A stretch of DNA of 64,000 nucleotides from Poseidonibacter lekithochrous (GTDB lineage: Bacteria; Campylobacterota; Campylobacteria; Campylobacterales; Arcobacteraceae): assembly GCF_013283835.1 (NCBI RefSeq), contig NZ_CP054052.1:2046001-2110000 (forward strand), written 5' to 3'. Below the pieces are notes generated by a model, which worked only from the letters and a program-made list of their open reading frames with translations, did no database searches and was not told the DNA's origin. Of this stretch, positions 42,415-51,475 are shown in pieces. A program made the translations under genes and the position numbers. The stretch's first letter is position 1. Every line of letters starts with the position of its first letter.

Positions 42415-43219
42415 AAGAGTATGTTTTTCTCCATAATAAAATAGCTGTTGACATATAAACAGCCCAAGAAATTAAGTGCATGAATGTTGGTGATGAGTTA
42501 TAACCAAACAGTGCTCGTAAGAATGTTCCAAATAATCCTCTATCATCTAATATAAATGAAATATCATAAACTACTGGAATAAAAGTAGGAAGTAAATCTG
42601 CTGCTTGCATCATAGATACAGCACTACCAAATAGTCCCCCTGCAATTATAAGAATCAATAATCCTGTATATTTGAAAAATGATTTGATTGGAATATTTTT
42701 TGCACCCCTCATAAGGAAATATACTAAAACAATAGATAATACAAGTCCAGAAAAAGCTCCTATTAATCCATCTTCAAGAGTGATACTTTCACTAAAACTA
42801 AGTGAAGAGAAAAATAACACCGTTTCAAACCCTTCTCTTAATACTGCTAAAAATGCTAAAAATACCATTCCTGCGATATTACCTGCTGTTACAAGTTTTT
42901 TAATATTTTCTTCAATTTCACCTTTTATTTGTTTAGATTGATTTGCCATCCAAACAACCATGTAAGATAAAACAAGTGTTGCAAAAAGTAAAATAAATAT
43001 CATCAAATAATGCTGATATGTTTCATTGTCCATTCCATAAATAACAACTTGAAAAATATATGCAATAATTATAGAAATCACAACACCAATCAATACACCT
43101 AAATAGATAAATTTATTGTATTTTGTTGCTTGTAATTTCCCCAAATAAGAAAGTATTATTCCTACAATTAGAAAAGCTTCAAGACCTTCTCTAAATGTTA
43201 TTAAAAAACTTGCTAACAT
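42404..43219 (-). CDS. FTR1-family iron permease
   Basis: This 271-residue membrane protein has seven transmembrane helices. The two REXXE iron-binding motifs are present: R10-EGLE-14 in the first helix and R128-EGFE-132 in the fourth. These mark the bacterial FTR1/EfeU family of high-affinity iron permeases. In Campylobacter the cFtr1 partner is P19; no P19 gene is seen here, so another periplasmic partner would be needed. Fur-like boxes lie upstream at 43332-43346 and 43359-43373. It heads a four-gene minus-strand operon. Iron uptake is a firm family inference. Confidence 0.92.
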   Translation of the reverse strand: MLASFLITFREGLEAFLIVGIILSYLGKLQATKYNKFIYLGVLIGVVISIIIAYIFQVVIYGMDNETYQHYLMIFILLFATLVLSYMVVWMANQSKQIKGEIEENIKKLVTAGNIAGMVFLAFLAVLREGFETVLFFSSLSFSESITLEDGLIGAFSGLVLSIVLVYFLMRGAKNIPIKSFFKYTGLLILIIAGGLFGSAVSMMQAADLLPTFIPVVYDISFILDDRGLFGTFLRALFGYNSSPTFMHLISWAVYMSTAILLWRKTYSYAK

Positions 43220-43331
43220 TAATATCCTTTATAATAATTGGTATCATTATACTAGGATTTTAATATTGCTTAACTTAATATTTTTAACAAAAAAAACTAA
43301 TTTTATTTTTTTATTTATAATTAATATTTCT

Positions 43332-43373
43332 TGATAAAAATTATTTAAGTATTCATAATAATAACTGTTATCT
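43332..43373. promoter_or_regulatory. Fur-like boxes upstream of FTR1
   Basis: TGATAAAAATTATTT (43332-43346) matches the 7-1-7 Fur pattern at 11 of 14 positions and TAATAACTGTTATCT (43359-43373) at 10 of 14. They sit 113-155 bases ahead of the FTR1 start. A separate 9-bp stem (arms 43379-43387 and 43396-43404) follows and might end hutG transcription. Confidence 0.5.
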
Positions 43374-43465
43374 TTGTCACAAGTGGTCACTATTTACCAC
43401 TTGTAGACACTATACAATAGCATTTTCTCTATTTTGTGTATTTTTCTAATAAATAGCTTTTTATC

Positions 43466-44431
43466 TTAATTAATAATATTTTTTTCTGCTAAATCTACAA
43501 TATCATAAACCAATCTAGCAATAGTTTTCTTTCCTATATCGTTAATATCATATTTTGGATTGAACTCTGCTAGGTCTAATAATTTGATTCTTTTTTTATA
43601 GTTTTTAAATAGGTATTTTAATATTTCATAAGAGAAAACTACATCAATTCCCCTTGCAGCAGGAGCAGAAACAGCTGGTACTTGAGAAGCATAAAAAGCA
43701 TCAGTATCTATAGTAATATATATGTATTCTTTTTGCTCTAAAAACTTATCTATTTTTTTCTTTATTTTTTTGATATTTTGCTCTGTAAAATCTGTATCAA
43801 GTATATACTTTACATTTAAATCTTTTGCTTTTTTAAACAGTGCTTGTGTATTGGAAGCTTTTGAAACACCTAAACACATATAAGAGAAGTTTGTATTATC
43901 TTTTTTGCATAAAGAAGCACTTTGAGCAAAAGGAGTTCCAGAAGTAGCTACTTTGTTAAATCGTAAATCAAAGTGAGCATCAAAGTTTATGATAGCAATA
44001 TCTTCTTTTTTATCTAAGAAATTATGTAATCCCATAAAAGATGCATATGCCACTTCATGACCGCCACCTAGAACTATTGGAAAATGTTTTTGTTTTAGAA
44101 GTTTTGTAATATGAGAGGCTAATTCTTTTTGAGCTGATTCTAAATCATTCTTTGCTACTACTTTTCCTGCATCATATAATTTTGTATTGTCTAAATGAAA
44201 AGCAAAATTTCCCATAGCACTTTTTAGTACATCACTGCCTTTTGAACTACCAATTCTTCCTTTATTTAGTTTTACTCCTAAATCACAATCAAAACCAAGA
44301 AATGCAATTCCTGATTTCTTTTCATAAGGATAAGGCAAAAACTTTATTTTTTCATGCCATCTTTTTCCAAGCTGTTTATCTTCACTATCTACTCTACCCG
44401 TCCATAGGTTTTTATTAGCTTTTTTATACAT
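43466..44431 (-). CDS. hutG: Formimidoylglutamase
   Basis: This 321-residue arginase-family enzyme converts N-formimidoyl-glutamate to glutamate and formamide, the last step of the short histidine route. The chosen ATG at 44431 has GGGAGAG upstream and overlaps the hutI end by 8 bases; a frame eight codons longer lacks a ribosome site. Manganese ligands appear as GGGHEVAY, NFDAHFDLR and TIDTDAFYAS, and the C-terminal AEFNPKYDIND segment is typical. The reaction type (HutG, not HutF) follows from the arginase fold. It ends the minus-strand arm of the hut cluster. Confidence 0.93.
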   Translation of the reverse strand: MYKKANKNLWTGRVDSEDKQLGKRWHEKIKFLPYPYEKKSGIAFLGFDCDLGVKLNKGRIGSSKGSDVLKSAMGNFAFHLDNTKLYDAGKVVAKNDLESAQKELASHITKLLKQKHFPIVLGGGHEVAYASFMGLHNFLDKKEDIAIINFDAHFDLRFNKVATSGTPFAQSASLCKKDNTNFSYMCLGVSKASNTQALFKKAKDLNVKYILDTDFTEQNIKKIKKKIDKFLEQKEYIYITIDTDAFYASQVPAVSAPAARGIDVVFSYEILKYLFKNYKKRIKLLDLAEFNPKYDINDIGKKTIARLVYDIVDLAEKNIIN

Positions 44432-45641
44432 ATACTTGCTCTCCCATATAAACACTATAATGCAATGACGTAGGTAAATACGAACATACTAAATCTCTAG
44501 GATGAGATATATCCCAAACACAAAAATCAGCATCAAAACCAATATCTAAACTTCCTTTTGATTCTTGAAGCCCTAAAGCTTTTGATGCATTTTTTGTAAC
44601 TGCATTAAATGTCTCATTTACAGAAAGTCCAAATATAACTGCACTCATATTCATCATAAGTTGAAGTGAACATAAAGCAGAAGTTCCCGGGTTTAAATCC
44701 GTTGCTATTGCTATTGGTACATTGTATTTTCTAAAAAGTTCAATTGGTGGCATTTTAGTCTCACGAAGAAAGTAATAAGCTCCAGGAAGTAAAACAGCTA
44801 CTGTTCCACTCTTTGCCATTTTCTCTATAGTTTTCTCACCTGTATATTCAAGATGATCTACACTTAAGGCATTAAAATCACAAGCCATATCAGAAGCACC
44901 CATAGATGAAAACTGTTCAGCATGAAGTTTTACATTTAGACCCAAAGATTTTGCTTTTTCAAATACTCTTTTTGTTTGCTCAACTGTAAATGCTAAATGC
45001 TCACAATAAGCATCTACACAAGTAATAAGTCCTAGTTTATGAACCTCTGGTAACATCTCATCACAAATATAATCTATATATGAATCACTATCATTTTTAT
45101 ACTCAAGAGGAACTGCATGTGCTCCTAAAAATGTCTTTTCTATATGTATAGGATAATTCATTTCTAGTTTTTGTGCAATCTTTAACATCTTGATTTCACT
45201 TTGAGTATCTAAACCATATCCTGTTTTAATCTCAATTGTAGTAACTCCATCTTTTATTAAAGCTTCTAGACGTTTAGCTGAGTTTTTATAAATAGAATCA
45301 AAAGATTCTTCTCTAGTATTTTTAATAGAAGAAGCAATTCCTCCTCCATCTTTTGCTATTTGAGCATAAGAGATACCATTTAGTCTTTTTTCAAACTCAT
45401 TTGCCCTATTTCCACCAAAAATAAGATGGGTATGACAGTCAATTAAAGAGCTAGTTATTAGTCTATTTTCAACATCATAGATTTTATTTACACTTAAATG
45501 TTCAAAATTTTCCATTTTGTCAATTTTTGCAATCTTTTTATTTTTAATTGCTAAAAAACTATTTTCATGTACGATGATTTCGCCATTATCATCTACTATT
45601 GCTATTCTTGCATTTACCCAAACTTTGTCAAATTTTTCCAT
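44424..45641 (-). CDS. hutI: Imidazolonepropionase
   Basis: This 405-residue amidohydrolase opens the imidazolone ring of 4-imidazolone-5-propionate to N-formimidoyl-L-glutamate. The metal-binding motif is visible as IDCHTHLIFGG around residue 63, and TTIEIKTGYGLDTQ, KLHAEQFSSMG and VDHLEYTGE give the later metal and substrate residues; ATDLNPGTSAL carries the last metal Asp. Length matches HutI. It is divergent from hutU, 100 bases away, and shares that control region. hutG overlaps its 3' end. Confidence 0.95.
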   Translation of the reverse strand: MEKFDKVWVNARIAIVDDNGEIIVHENSFLAIKNKKIAKIDKMENFEHLSVNKIYDVENRLITSSLIDCHTHLIFGGNRANEFEKRLNGISYAQIAKDGGGIASSIKNTREESFDSIYKNSAKRLEALIKDGVTTIEIKTGYGLDTQSEIKMLKIAQKLEMNYPIHIEKTFLGAHAVPLEYKNDSDSYIDYICDEMLPEVHKLGLITCVDAYCEHLAFTVEQTKRVFEKAKSLGLNVKLHAEQFSSMGASDMACDFNALSVDHLEYTGEKTIEKMAKSGTVAVLLPGAYYFLRETKMPPIELFRKYNVPIAIATDLNPGTSALCSLQLMMNMSAVIFGLSVNETFNAVTKNASKALGLQESKGSLDIGFDADFCVWDISHPRDLVCSYLPTSLHYSVYMGEQVYV

Positions 45642-45673
45642 GTTTTACTCTTTTTTATCAAGGTTAATTTTTT

Positions 45674-45709
45674 AATTGTATTGACAATTAACTTATTTGT
45701 ATATATAAT
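45674..45709 (+). promoter_or_regulatory. Consensus hutU promoter with overlapping inverted repeat
   Basis: In the 100-base hutI-hutU gap, TTGACA (45681-45686) and TATAAT (45704-45709) are separated by exactly 17 bases, a full sigma-70 consensus pointing to hutU. AATTGT-ATTG-ACAATT (45674-45689) overlaps the -35 box, and TTGTATATATAATTG overlaps the -10. These are likely HutC operators, since a strong promoter would need repression when histidine is absent. The protein-site link is inferred. Confidence 0.8.
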
Positions 45710-45741
45710 TGTAACATAAGAAAAATAAAAAAGGTAATATT

Positions 45742-47403
45742 ATGAATGAAAAAAGAGTAATAAAAGCAGCTACAGGAACAAACTTAAGTGCAAAATCTTG
45801 GTTAACAGAAGCACCTTTAAGAATGTTAATGAATAATCTTGACCCAGATGTTGCAGAACGTCCAGAGGACTTAGTAGTATATGGTGGTATTGGAAAAGCC
45901 GCTAGAAACTGGGAATGTTTTGACAAAATAGTAGAAGTTTTAGAAAGATTAGAAAGTGACGAAACTCTTTTAGTTCAATCAGGTAAACCAGTAGGAGTTT
46001 TCAAAACACATGAAAATGCTCCTAGAGTTTTAATAGCAAACTCAAATATTGTTCCATATAAAGCTACATGGGATACATTTAATGAACTTGATAAAAAAGG
46101 TTTAATGATGTATGGACAAATGACAGCAGGTTCTTGGATATATATAGGTTCACAAGGAATTGTTCAAGGAACTTATGAAACATTTGTATCTATGGGTAAA
46201 AAACACTTCAATGGAGATTTAAGTGGTCGTTGGATTCTAACAGGTGGACTTGGTGGAATGGGTGGGGCTCAACCTCTAGCTTCTACAATGGCAGGTGCAT
46301 CTATGCTTGCAGTTGAATGTGATGAAACTAGAATTGATAAAAGAATTGAAACTGGATATTGTGACTATAAAGCATATACTTTAGAAAAAGCTCTTATGAT
46401 TATTAAACAAGCTGTTGAAGATAAAAAAGCTGTATCAGTTGGATTATTAGGAAACGCGGCTGAGATTTTCCCACAAATTATTGAACATGGATATTTACCA
46501 GATGCAGTTACAGATCAAACTTCTGCCCATGACCCACTAAATGGATATTTACCTATTGGATGGTCATTAGAAAAAGCAAAAGAATTAAGAATATCTAATC
46601 CCAATTTAGTAGTAGACGAAGCAAAAAAATCAATGGCAGTGCAAGTTCAAGCAATGCTTGATTTCCATGAAAAAGGAATCCCTACGTTTGATTATGGAAA
46701 TAATATCAGACAAATGGCACTAGAAACTGGAGTTGAAAATGCCTTTGATTTTAAAGGATTTGTTCCTTTATATATTAGAGATTTATTTTGTGAAGGTATT
46801 GGACCATTTAGATGGGCTGCATTATCAGGAGATAAAGAAGATATCTATAAAACAGATGCAAAGATGAAAGAGTTATTCCCAGAAAACAAAGCTTTACATA
46901 ACTGGTTAGATGGTGCAAGAGAAAAGATTCACTTCCAAGGACTACCTGCTAGAATTTGTTGGATTGGTGCAGGTGATAGAGCTAAAGCTGGATTAGCTTT
47001 TAATGAAATGGTAAAAAATGGAGAATTAAAAGCTCCTATTGTAATTGGTCGTGATCACTTAGATTCAGGTTCAGTTACATCTCCTAATAGAGAAACAGAA
47101 GGAATGATTGATGGTTCTGATGTTATTTCAGATTGGCCATTATTAAACGCCCTACTTAATACAGCAGGAGGGGCAACATGGGTATCATTACACCACGGTG
47201 GTGGAGTTGGTATGGGATTCTCTCAGCATAGTGGAGTTGTAATCGTTGCAGATGGTACAGAGGCCGCACACAAAAGACTTACAAATGTTCTTACAAATGA
47301 CCCAGCAACAGGTGTTATGAGACATGCAGATGCTGGTTACGATATAGCAATTAAAAAAGCAAAAGAACAAAATTTAGATTTACCAATGATAAAGGATAAT
47401 TAA
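45742..47403 (+). CDS. hutU: Urocanate hydratase
   Basis: This 553-residue NAD+-dependent enzyme hydrates urocanate to imidazolonepropionate. Motifs: the NAD-binding [16 protein letters not shown], the active-site segment [32 protein letters not shown], and [19 protein letters not shown] and [17 protein letters not shown] near the C-terminus, all hallmarks of HutU. Length fits the family (about 550-560). It leads the plus-strand hut operon under a consensus promoter, and hutH follows one base after its stop. The call is secure. Confidence 0.97.
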   Translation: MNEKRVIKAATGTNLSAKSWLTEAPLRMLMNNLDPDVAERPEDLVVYGGIGKAARNWECFDKIVEVLERLESDETLLVQSGKPVGVFKTHENAPRVLIANSNIVPYKATWDTFNELDKKGLMMYGQMTAGSWIYIGSQGIVQGTYETFVSMGKKHFNGDLSGRWILTGGLGGMGGAQPLASTMAGASMLAVECDETRIDKRIETGYCDYKAYTLEKALMIIKQAVEDKKAVSVGLLGNAAEIFPQIIEHGYLPDAVTDQTSAHDPLNGYLPIGWSLEKAKELRISNPNLVVDEAKKSMAVQVQAMLDFHEKGIPTFDYGNNIRQMALETGVENAFDFKGFVPLYIRDLFCEGIGPFRWAALSGDKEDIYKTDAKMKELFPENKALHNWLDGAREKIHFQGLPARICWIGAGDRAKAGLAFNEMVKNGELKAPIVIGRDHLDSGSVTSPNRETEGMIDGSDVISDWPLLNALLNTAGGATWVSLHHGGGVGMGFSQHSGVVIVADGTEAAHKRLTNVLTNDPATGVMRHADAGYDIAIKKAKEQNLDLPMIKDN

Positions 47404-47404
47404 G

Positions 47405-48937
47405 ATGTTTAACTTACATATTATTCCAGGACAATTAACTCTTCAAGATTTAAGAAGAGTTAATAATGAACAAACATTTATTACTTTAGATAGCAGTGCA
47501 AAAGATAAAATAAAAAAAGCTAATGAAACAATTTTAAATATTGTAGATGAAGATAGAACTGTTTATGGTGTAAATACTGGATTTGGATTATTAGCAAATA
47601 CAAAAATTGCAAAAGAAGATTTAGAAGATTTACAAAGAAGAATCGTATTATCACATAGTGCGGGTATGGGTGAGTATATCTCAAATGAAACAGTAAGATT
47701 AATGATTACACTTAAAATCAATTCTCTATCTTTAGGATATTCAGGAATTAGACTTGAGGTAATTGAAGCATTAATAAGTCTTGTAAATAATGAAGTTTAT
47801 CCTTGTGTTCCAAAAAAAGGTTCAGTGGGAGCTAGTGGAGATTTAGCACCCTTAGCCCATATGAGTGCAATTCTTTTAGGTTATGGATATGTGAACTACA
47901 AAGGTGAAATTTTAAAAGCAAGAGATGGTCTTAAAAAAGCAGGAATGGAACCTATAGTTTTAGGTGCAAAAGAAGGTTTAGCCTTACTTAATGGAACTCA
48001 ACTTTCTACTACATTCTCTCTTGAAGGTCTATTTTTAGCAGAAGATTTATTTGCTTCAGCAATTGTTGCAGGTTCTATGTGTGTAGAAGCAGTTCTAGGA
48101 AGTCGAGCACCTTTTGATGATAGAGTTCATACAATCAGAGGTCATAAAGGTCAAATAGATACAGCAAAAATGTATAGGGATTTATTAGAAGACGAAAGTG
48201 AAATATCTCAATCACATAAAGATTGTACAAGAGTACAAGACCCCTATTCTATTAGATGTCAACCGCAAGTTATGGGAGCTTGTCTAACACAAATAAGAAA
48301 TTCTGCTGAGACTTTATTAATAGAGTCAAATGGAGTTACAGATAATCCACTAATTTTTGTAGATGAACAAGATGTAATCTCAGGAGGAAACTTCCATGCT
48401 GAACCAATTGCTTTTGCTAGTGATAATTTAGCTTTAGCTATTTCTGAAATTGGAGCATTAAGCGAGCGAAGAATGGCATTATTAGTTGATAAACATTTAA
48501 GCCAATTACCTGCATTTTTAGTAAACAATGGTGGTATTAACTCAGGATTTATGATAGCACAAGTAACAAGCGCTGCCTTAGCTAGTGAAAACAAAGCCTT
48601 AGCTCATCCTAGTTCAGTAGATTCTCTTCCAACATCTGCAAATCAAGAAGACCATGTATCAATGGCTACTTATGCAGGAAGAAGATTAAAAGATATGGCA
48701 GAAAATACTGCTGGTATTTTAGGAATTGAACTTTTAGCAACTGCTCAAGGTATGGATTTTAGAGCACCAAATAAATCTACAAGTAAAATAGAAGAAACAA
48801 AAAAGATCCTAAGAGAAAAAGTATCTTTTTATGAAGAAGATAGATATTTTACAGATGATATTGAAGAAGCAATATCTATAGTACAATCTGGAATTTATAA
48901 TAAATATATTGATAAAGATTTAATTCCAAGTTTTTAA
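47405..48937 (+). CDS. hutH: Histidine ammonia-lyase
   Basis: This 510-residue enzyme removes ammonia from histidine to give urocanate. The MIO cofactor tripeptide Ala-Ser-Gly is present in [15 protein letters not shown] (about residues 140-154). Other family motifs are [27 protein letters not shown] and [15 protein letters not shown], then the DNPLIF and [12 protein letters not shown] segments. Length is standard. It follows hutU by one base. A stem-loop (48945-48973) lies between it and hutC. With hutU, hutI and hutG, the full route to glutamate is encoded here. Confidence 0.97.
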   Translation: MFNLHIIPGQLTLQDLRRVNNEQTFITLDSSAKDKIKKANETILNIVDEDRTVYGVNTGFGLLANTKIAKEDLEDLQRRIVLSHSAGMGEYISNETVRLMITLKINSLSLGYSGIRLEVIEALISLVNNEVYPCVPKKGSVGASGDLAPLAHMSAILLGYGYVNYKGEILKARDGLKKAGMEPIVLGAKEGLALLNGTQLSTTFSLEGLFLAEDLFASAIVAGSMCVEAVLGSRAPFDDRVHTIRGHKGQIDTAKMYRDLLEDESEISQSHKDCTRVQDPYSIRCQPQVMGACLTQIRNSAETLLIESNGVTDNPLIFVDEQDVISGGNFHAEPIAFASDNLALAISEIGALSERRMALLVDKHLSQLPAFLVNNGGINSGFMIAQVTSAALASENKALAHPSSVDSLPTSANQEDHVSMATYAGRRLKDMAENTAGILGIELLATAQGMDFRAPNKSTSKIEETKKILREKVSFYEEDRYFTDDIEEAISIVQSGIYNKYIDKDLIPSF

Positions 48938-48944
48938 GAACTTT

Positions 48945-48973
48945 TCTAAAGATGGCATTTTGCCATTTTTAGA
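48945..48973 (+). terminator. Terminator or attenuator between hutH and hutC
   Basis: Arms TCTAAAGATGGCA (48945-48957) and TGCCATTTTTAGA (48961-48973) pair over 13 positions with one G-T pair and a TTT loop; the right arm contains a T-run. It may lower expression of hutC relative to hutH. Confidence 0.6.
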
Positions 48974-49004
48974 TAATATTCCAATATTAATTATAAGGGA
49001 AAAG

Positions 49005-49724
49005 ATGAAACAGCCAGTATTTAAAGAAATCAAAGATTTTATTAAAAAACAAATAGCAGATAAAGTATATCTTCCCGATGAAAAAATTCCAACTGAAATG
49101 GAATTATCAAAACAGTTTAATACAAGCCGTCCTACTGTAAACAAAGCTTTAAGTGAATTAGTACTTGAAGGTGTAGTAGTTAGATTTCCAAGGTCTGGAA
49201 CTTTTGTAACTCATCAAAAAGCTCAAACTTCTATTTTAGATTTAAGAAACATTGCAGATGAGATTAAACAAAGAGGTAATGACTATACAAATGAACTTAT
49301 TTGTTTAGAAGAAATCAAAGCAGATGAAAAAATAGCTCAGGTTTTAAATATAGTAAAAGATCAAAGAATATATGTATCTCAGATGGTTCATAAAGAAAAT
49401 GATGTACCAGTAAGATATGATATAAGATATATCAAACCCTCAATTGCACCAGATTATATAAAACAAGACTTTAAAAAAATTACTCCAAGTTTGTACTTAC
49501 AAAAATCATGTCCAGTACAAAAAGTAGATAATACAATTGAAGCAACAATGGTAAAAGAGCCAATTCAAAAACTTCTAGATATTGTCAGTAATGAACCATG
49601 TTTATTAATATCAAGGGTTGTAATATCAAATGATGAAGTAGCTTCATATTCAAAACTATACTATCCAAGTTCAAGATATAAACTAAACTCTATGATAGAT
49701 TCAACTGATAGGAATTTTGTTTAA
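49005..49724 (+). CDS. hutC: Histidine utilisation repressor HutC
   Basis: This 239-residue GntR/HutC-subfamily regulator has a winged helix (about 5-70; EMELSKQFNTSRPTVNKALSEL) and a UTRA domain (about 85-235) for the ligand, normally urocanate. The ATG at 49005 follows AAGGGAAAAG; a frame 15 codons longer lies in the hairpin region and lacks a ribosome site. Motif VRFPRSGTFVTHQK joins the domains. It belongs to the same broad family as the two glycerol-cluster regulators but is clearly distinct. Likely operators are in the hutI-hutU gap. Repressor and ligand roles come from family knowledge and position. Confidence 0.9.
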   Translation: MKQPVFKEIKDFIKKQIADKVYLPDEKIPTEMELSKQFNTSRPTVNKALSELVLEGVVVRFPRSGTFVTHQKAQTSILDLRNIADEIKQRGNDYTNELICLEEIKADEKIAQVLNIVKDQRIYVSQMVHKENDVPVRYDIRYIKPSIAPDYIKQDFKKITPSLYLQKSCPVQKVDNTIEATMVKEPIQKLLDIVSNEPCLLISRVVISNDEVASYSKLYYPSSRYKLNSMIDSTDRNFV

Positions 49725-49942
49725 TGACTGAAATATTAAAAAATAAAATTATAAAAGTATGTAATGAAAAGATTGAGAAAAAAGGAACAAATGTAGGTTT
49801 GTCTTTTTATGCTTTTTTCGCAAACAAAAATGACAATCCTGTTTTACTTATGGAAGCTGCCACATGGTGGATACAAACCCACAAATTAGACCATTTTGAA
49901 AAAGCAGTAAAAATAAAAAAGATGATAGAAGATAATCTTTAA
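49724..49942 (+). CDS. Small DUF6500-like protein in the hut operon
   Basis: This 72-residue soluble protein overlaps the hutC stop by one base (TAATG) and so is translated with it. It has a short basic helix (LKNKIIKVCNEKIEKKG), a core LSFYAFFANKNDNPVLLMEA and ATWWIQTHKLDHFEKAV; this pattern resembles DUF6500 from memory. No catalytic motif is obvious. The conserved Trp pair and aromatic core suggest a compact binding domain. The position suggests a role linked to histidine utilisation, but function is unknown. Confidence 0.65.
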   Translation: MTEILKNKIIKVCNEKIEKKGTNVGLSFYAFFANKNDNPVLLMEAATWWIQTHKLDHFEKAVKIKKMIEDNL

Positions 49943-50376
49943 TCTAAAAGTATAATCATCTTTTCTAATTTACGTACGTTTGAGAATGCCAAGTCATTAT
50001 CTTCATTTTTATCATACTCTTTTTGATTTTCTTCAAGTAGAGCTTCTAGCTGTTCTTTTATGATATTTTTTTCATTATAAATATCATTTATAGGTTTTTC
50101 TAATTCGTATGAGAATTCAGAGTTTATTTGCAGTGAAAAATTTAATGCGTAACTTACTTCAAGCCCATCTATATATGTTCTAGAGGCAACTAAAGGTCCC
50201 GAAGAGAAGATCATCTCTTCATTTTCTCTTGATTGGAAAAGTAATTTTATTAAATTGTTTGCAATCTCTTCTAAATCTTTTTTTTCAAACTTTTCATCAA
50301 GCTTTTCTAAAATTTCAATTGTTCTATCAAAATCAAAACTACTAATTAATTCTTTTTGTATTTTTTCTAATTTCAT
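49939..50376 (-). CDS. Unknown protein, 145 residues
   Basis: This soluble acidic protein has no recognised family. It contains an N-terminal helical region (KIQKELISSFDFDRTIEILEKLDEKFEKKDLEEIANNLIKLL), a central beta-like stretch (MIFSSGPLVASRTYIDGLEVSYALNFSLQIN) and a C-terminal helix with EQLEALLEENQKEYDKN. It overlaps the end of the DUF6500-like gene by four bases in the convergent direction and follows the TetR-type gene by 14 bases, so it may share the TetR promoter. Start by ATG at 50376. Confidence 0.65.
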   Translation of the reverse strand: MKLEKIQKELISSFDFDRTIEILEKLDEKFEKKDLEEIANNLIKLLFQSRENEEMIFSSGPLVASRTYIDGLEVSYALNFSLQINSEFSYELEKPINDIYNEKNIIKEQLEALLEENQKEYDKNEDNDLAFSNVRKLEKMIILLD

Positions 50377-50390
50377 TTATATATATTTCC

Positions 50391-50957
50391 TTAGTTTTTA
50401 GAACTTTGTAGTTCATCCATTATACTTGTACTTACATCTTTAAAATTATTATAAATCTTTGAGTATGAAACTGCACCTTTTAATAAAGTAATAATCATTA
50501 AAGCTTTTGTTTGAGCACTTTGTTCAAAAAAGAAAATATCATTTTCTTTTCCTTCTTGTAAAATCTTTTCCATATTTGTATGCTCAATTGTTACAAGTTT
50601 TTTAACTTGTTCTTTCATTGAATCAGGAAGAAGATCATATTCAGCCAATAAAGCGACAATAGGACAATCTTCTCTTTCATCTTGTTGTGTTTTGTATATT
50701 TTAAAGTACTCTAAGAGCTTTTTATCTGCATTAATATCTAAACTAACAATATCTTCAAACTTTCCACCTAAGTCATCATACATAGCATCTAAGCATGCAT
50801 TTCCTAAAGCTTCTTTTTTTCTAAAATAGTGATGTACATTCTCTCTAGTAACTCCAAGAGTCGTAGCTATTTGAGAAAAACTAAGATTTGAATATCCAGC
50901 TTTTCTAATAATACAGTTTGCAGTTTTTATTACATCATCTTTTCTTGATTTTTTCAT
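50391..50957 (-). CDS. TetR-family transcriptional regulator
   Basis: This 188-residue regulator has an N-terminal helix-turn-helix (about 5-55; SFSQIATTLGVTRENVHHYFRKKEAL) and a C-terminal effector domain with the segment EDCPIVALLAEYDLLPDSMKEQ, like the AcrR/YcdC-type repressors with a TetR_C domain. It is divergent from the SnoaL-like and VOC genes. The shared gap holds two palindromes that match what TetR dimers bind. It likely represses both directions until an aromatic or electrophile-like ligand binds; ligand is inferred. Confidence 0.9.
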   Translation of the reverse strand: MKKSRKDDVIKTANCIIRKAGYSNLSFSQIATTLGVTRENVHHYFRKKEALGNACLDAMYDDLGGKFEDIVSLDINADKKLLEYFKIYKTQQDEREDCPIVALLAEYDLLPDSMKEQVKKLVTIEHTNMEKILQEGKENDIFFFEQSAQTKALMIITLLKGAVSYSKIYNNFKDVSTSIMDELQSSKN

Positions 50958-50994
50958 TTGAATACTTTTTGTTTTTTCTGATTATATATCATCA

Positions 50995-51016
50995 TAACTT
51001 ACACATGTATAAGTTA
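50995..51016. promoter_or_regulatory. First TetR-type palindrome
   Basis: A 22-base imperfect palindrome centred on ACATGT (arms TAACTTA/TAAGTTA, one internal mismatched pair) lies 38 bases upstream of the TetR start. It shares TAACTTAC and CATGTA with the second site. Confidence 0.7.
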
Positions 51017-51020
51017 AGTC

Positions 51021-51049
51021 TTGACAAAAATTAATTTAAGTGATAGAAT
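51021..51049 (+). promoter_or_regulatory. Promoter of the SnoaL-VOC operon
   Basis: TTGACA (51021-51026) and TAGAAT (51044-51049) are 17 bases apart, a near-consensus sigma-70 promoter for the gene at 51093. Operator palindromes lie directly before the -35 and after the -10, which fits repression by occlusion. Confidence 0.8.
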
Positions 51050-51057
51050 TTCATAAC

Positions 51058-51075
51058 TTACTTACATGTAAGTAA
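51058..51075. promoter_or_regulatory. Second TetR-type palindrome
   Basis: TTACTTACATGTAAGTAA is a perfect 18-base palindrome lying after the -10 box and before the ribosome site of the SnoaL-like gene. It is 40 bases or so from the centre of the first related palindrome. Confidence 0.75.
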
Positions 51076-51092
51076 ATTAAAAAGGACATAAA

Positions 51093-51464
51093 ATGGAAAC
51101 TAAAGCAATAATAGAAGATTTTAAACAATATACAAATGCATGGGTAGAAAACTTTAATAAGGGTAATGTACAGTATTGCATAGATGCATATACAGATGAT
51201 GCAGTAATGATAATCAAAGAAGTTGGAGAATTTAAAGGGAAAGAAGCTATTTCAACATTTTGGAATGACTTAACAAAAAATGCAAATCATATAGAATATT
51301 CAAATACAAATATTAAAGTAATTAATGAAAAAACCGTACATTTAGATTCAGATTGGAAAATGAATATAGGAGAAGGAATTATTACTTTAGAAGAATGGGT
51401 TAAACAAGATGATGGTTCTTGGAAACTAACACAAGATGAATTCCAAATCTTAAAACAATATTAG
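51093..51464 (+). CDS. SnoaL/ketosteroid isomerase-like protein
   Basis: This 123-residue protein fits the SnoaL-like (DUF4440) cone fold, used for isomerase, cyclase or binding roles. Features include the opening helix IEDFKQYTNAWVENFNKGN, the segment CIDAYTDDAVMI, and GEFKGKEAISTFWNDL. Catalytic acidic residues of the isomerase type are not certain. It is the first gene after a strong promoter under TetR-type palindromes; the VOC gene follows by 11 bases. The substrate is unknown. Small-molecule detoxification is a plausible guess only. Confidence 0.8.
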   Translation: METKAIIEDFKQYTNAWVENFNKGNVQYCIDAYTDDAVMIIKEVGEFKGKEAISTFWNDLTKNANHIEYSNTNIKVINEKTVHLDSDWKMNIGEGIITLEEWVKQDDGSWKLTQDEFQILKQY

Positions 51465-51475
51465 GAAATTAATTT

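Noticed and set aside
43379-43404. Stem ACAAGTGGT/ACCACTTGT as an intrinsic terminator
   Set aside because: It has no T-run on either strand at the right distance, so it is only mentioned as a possible operator or weak terminator.
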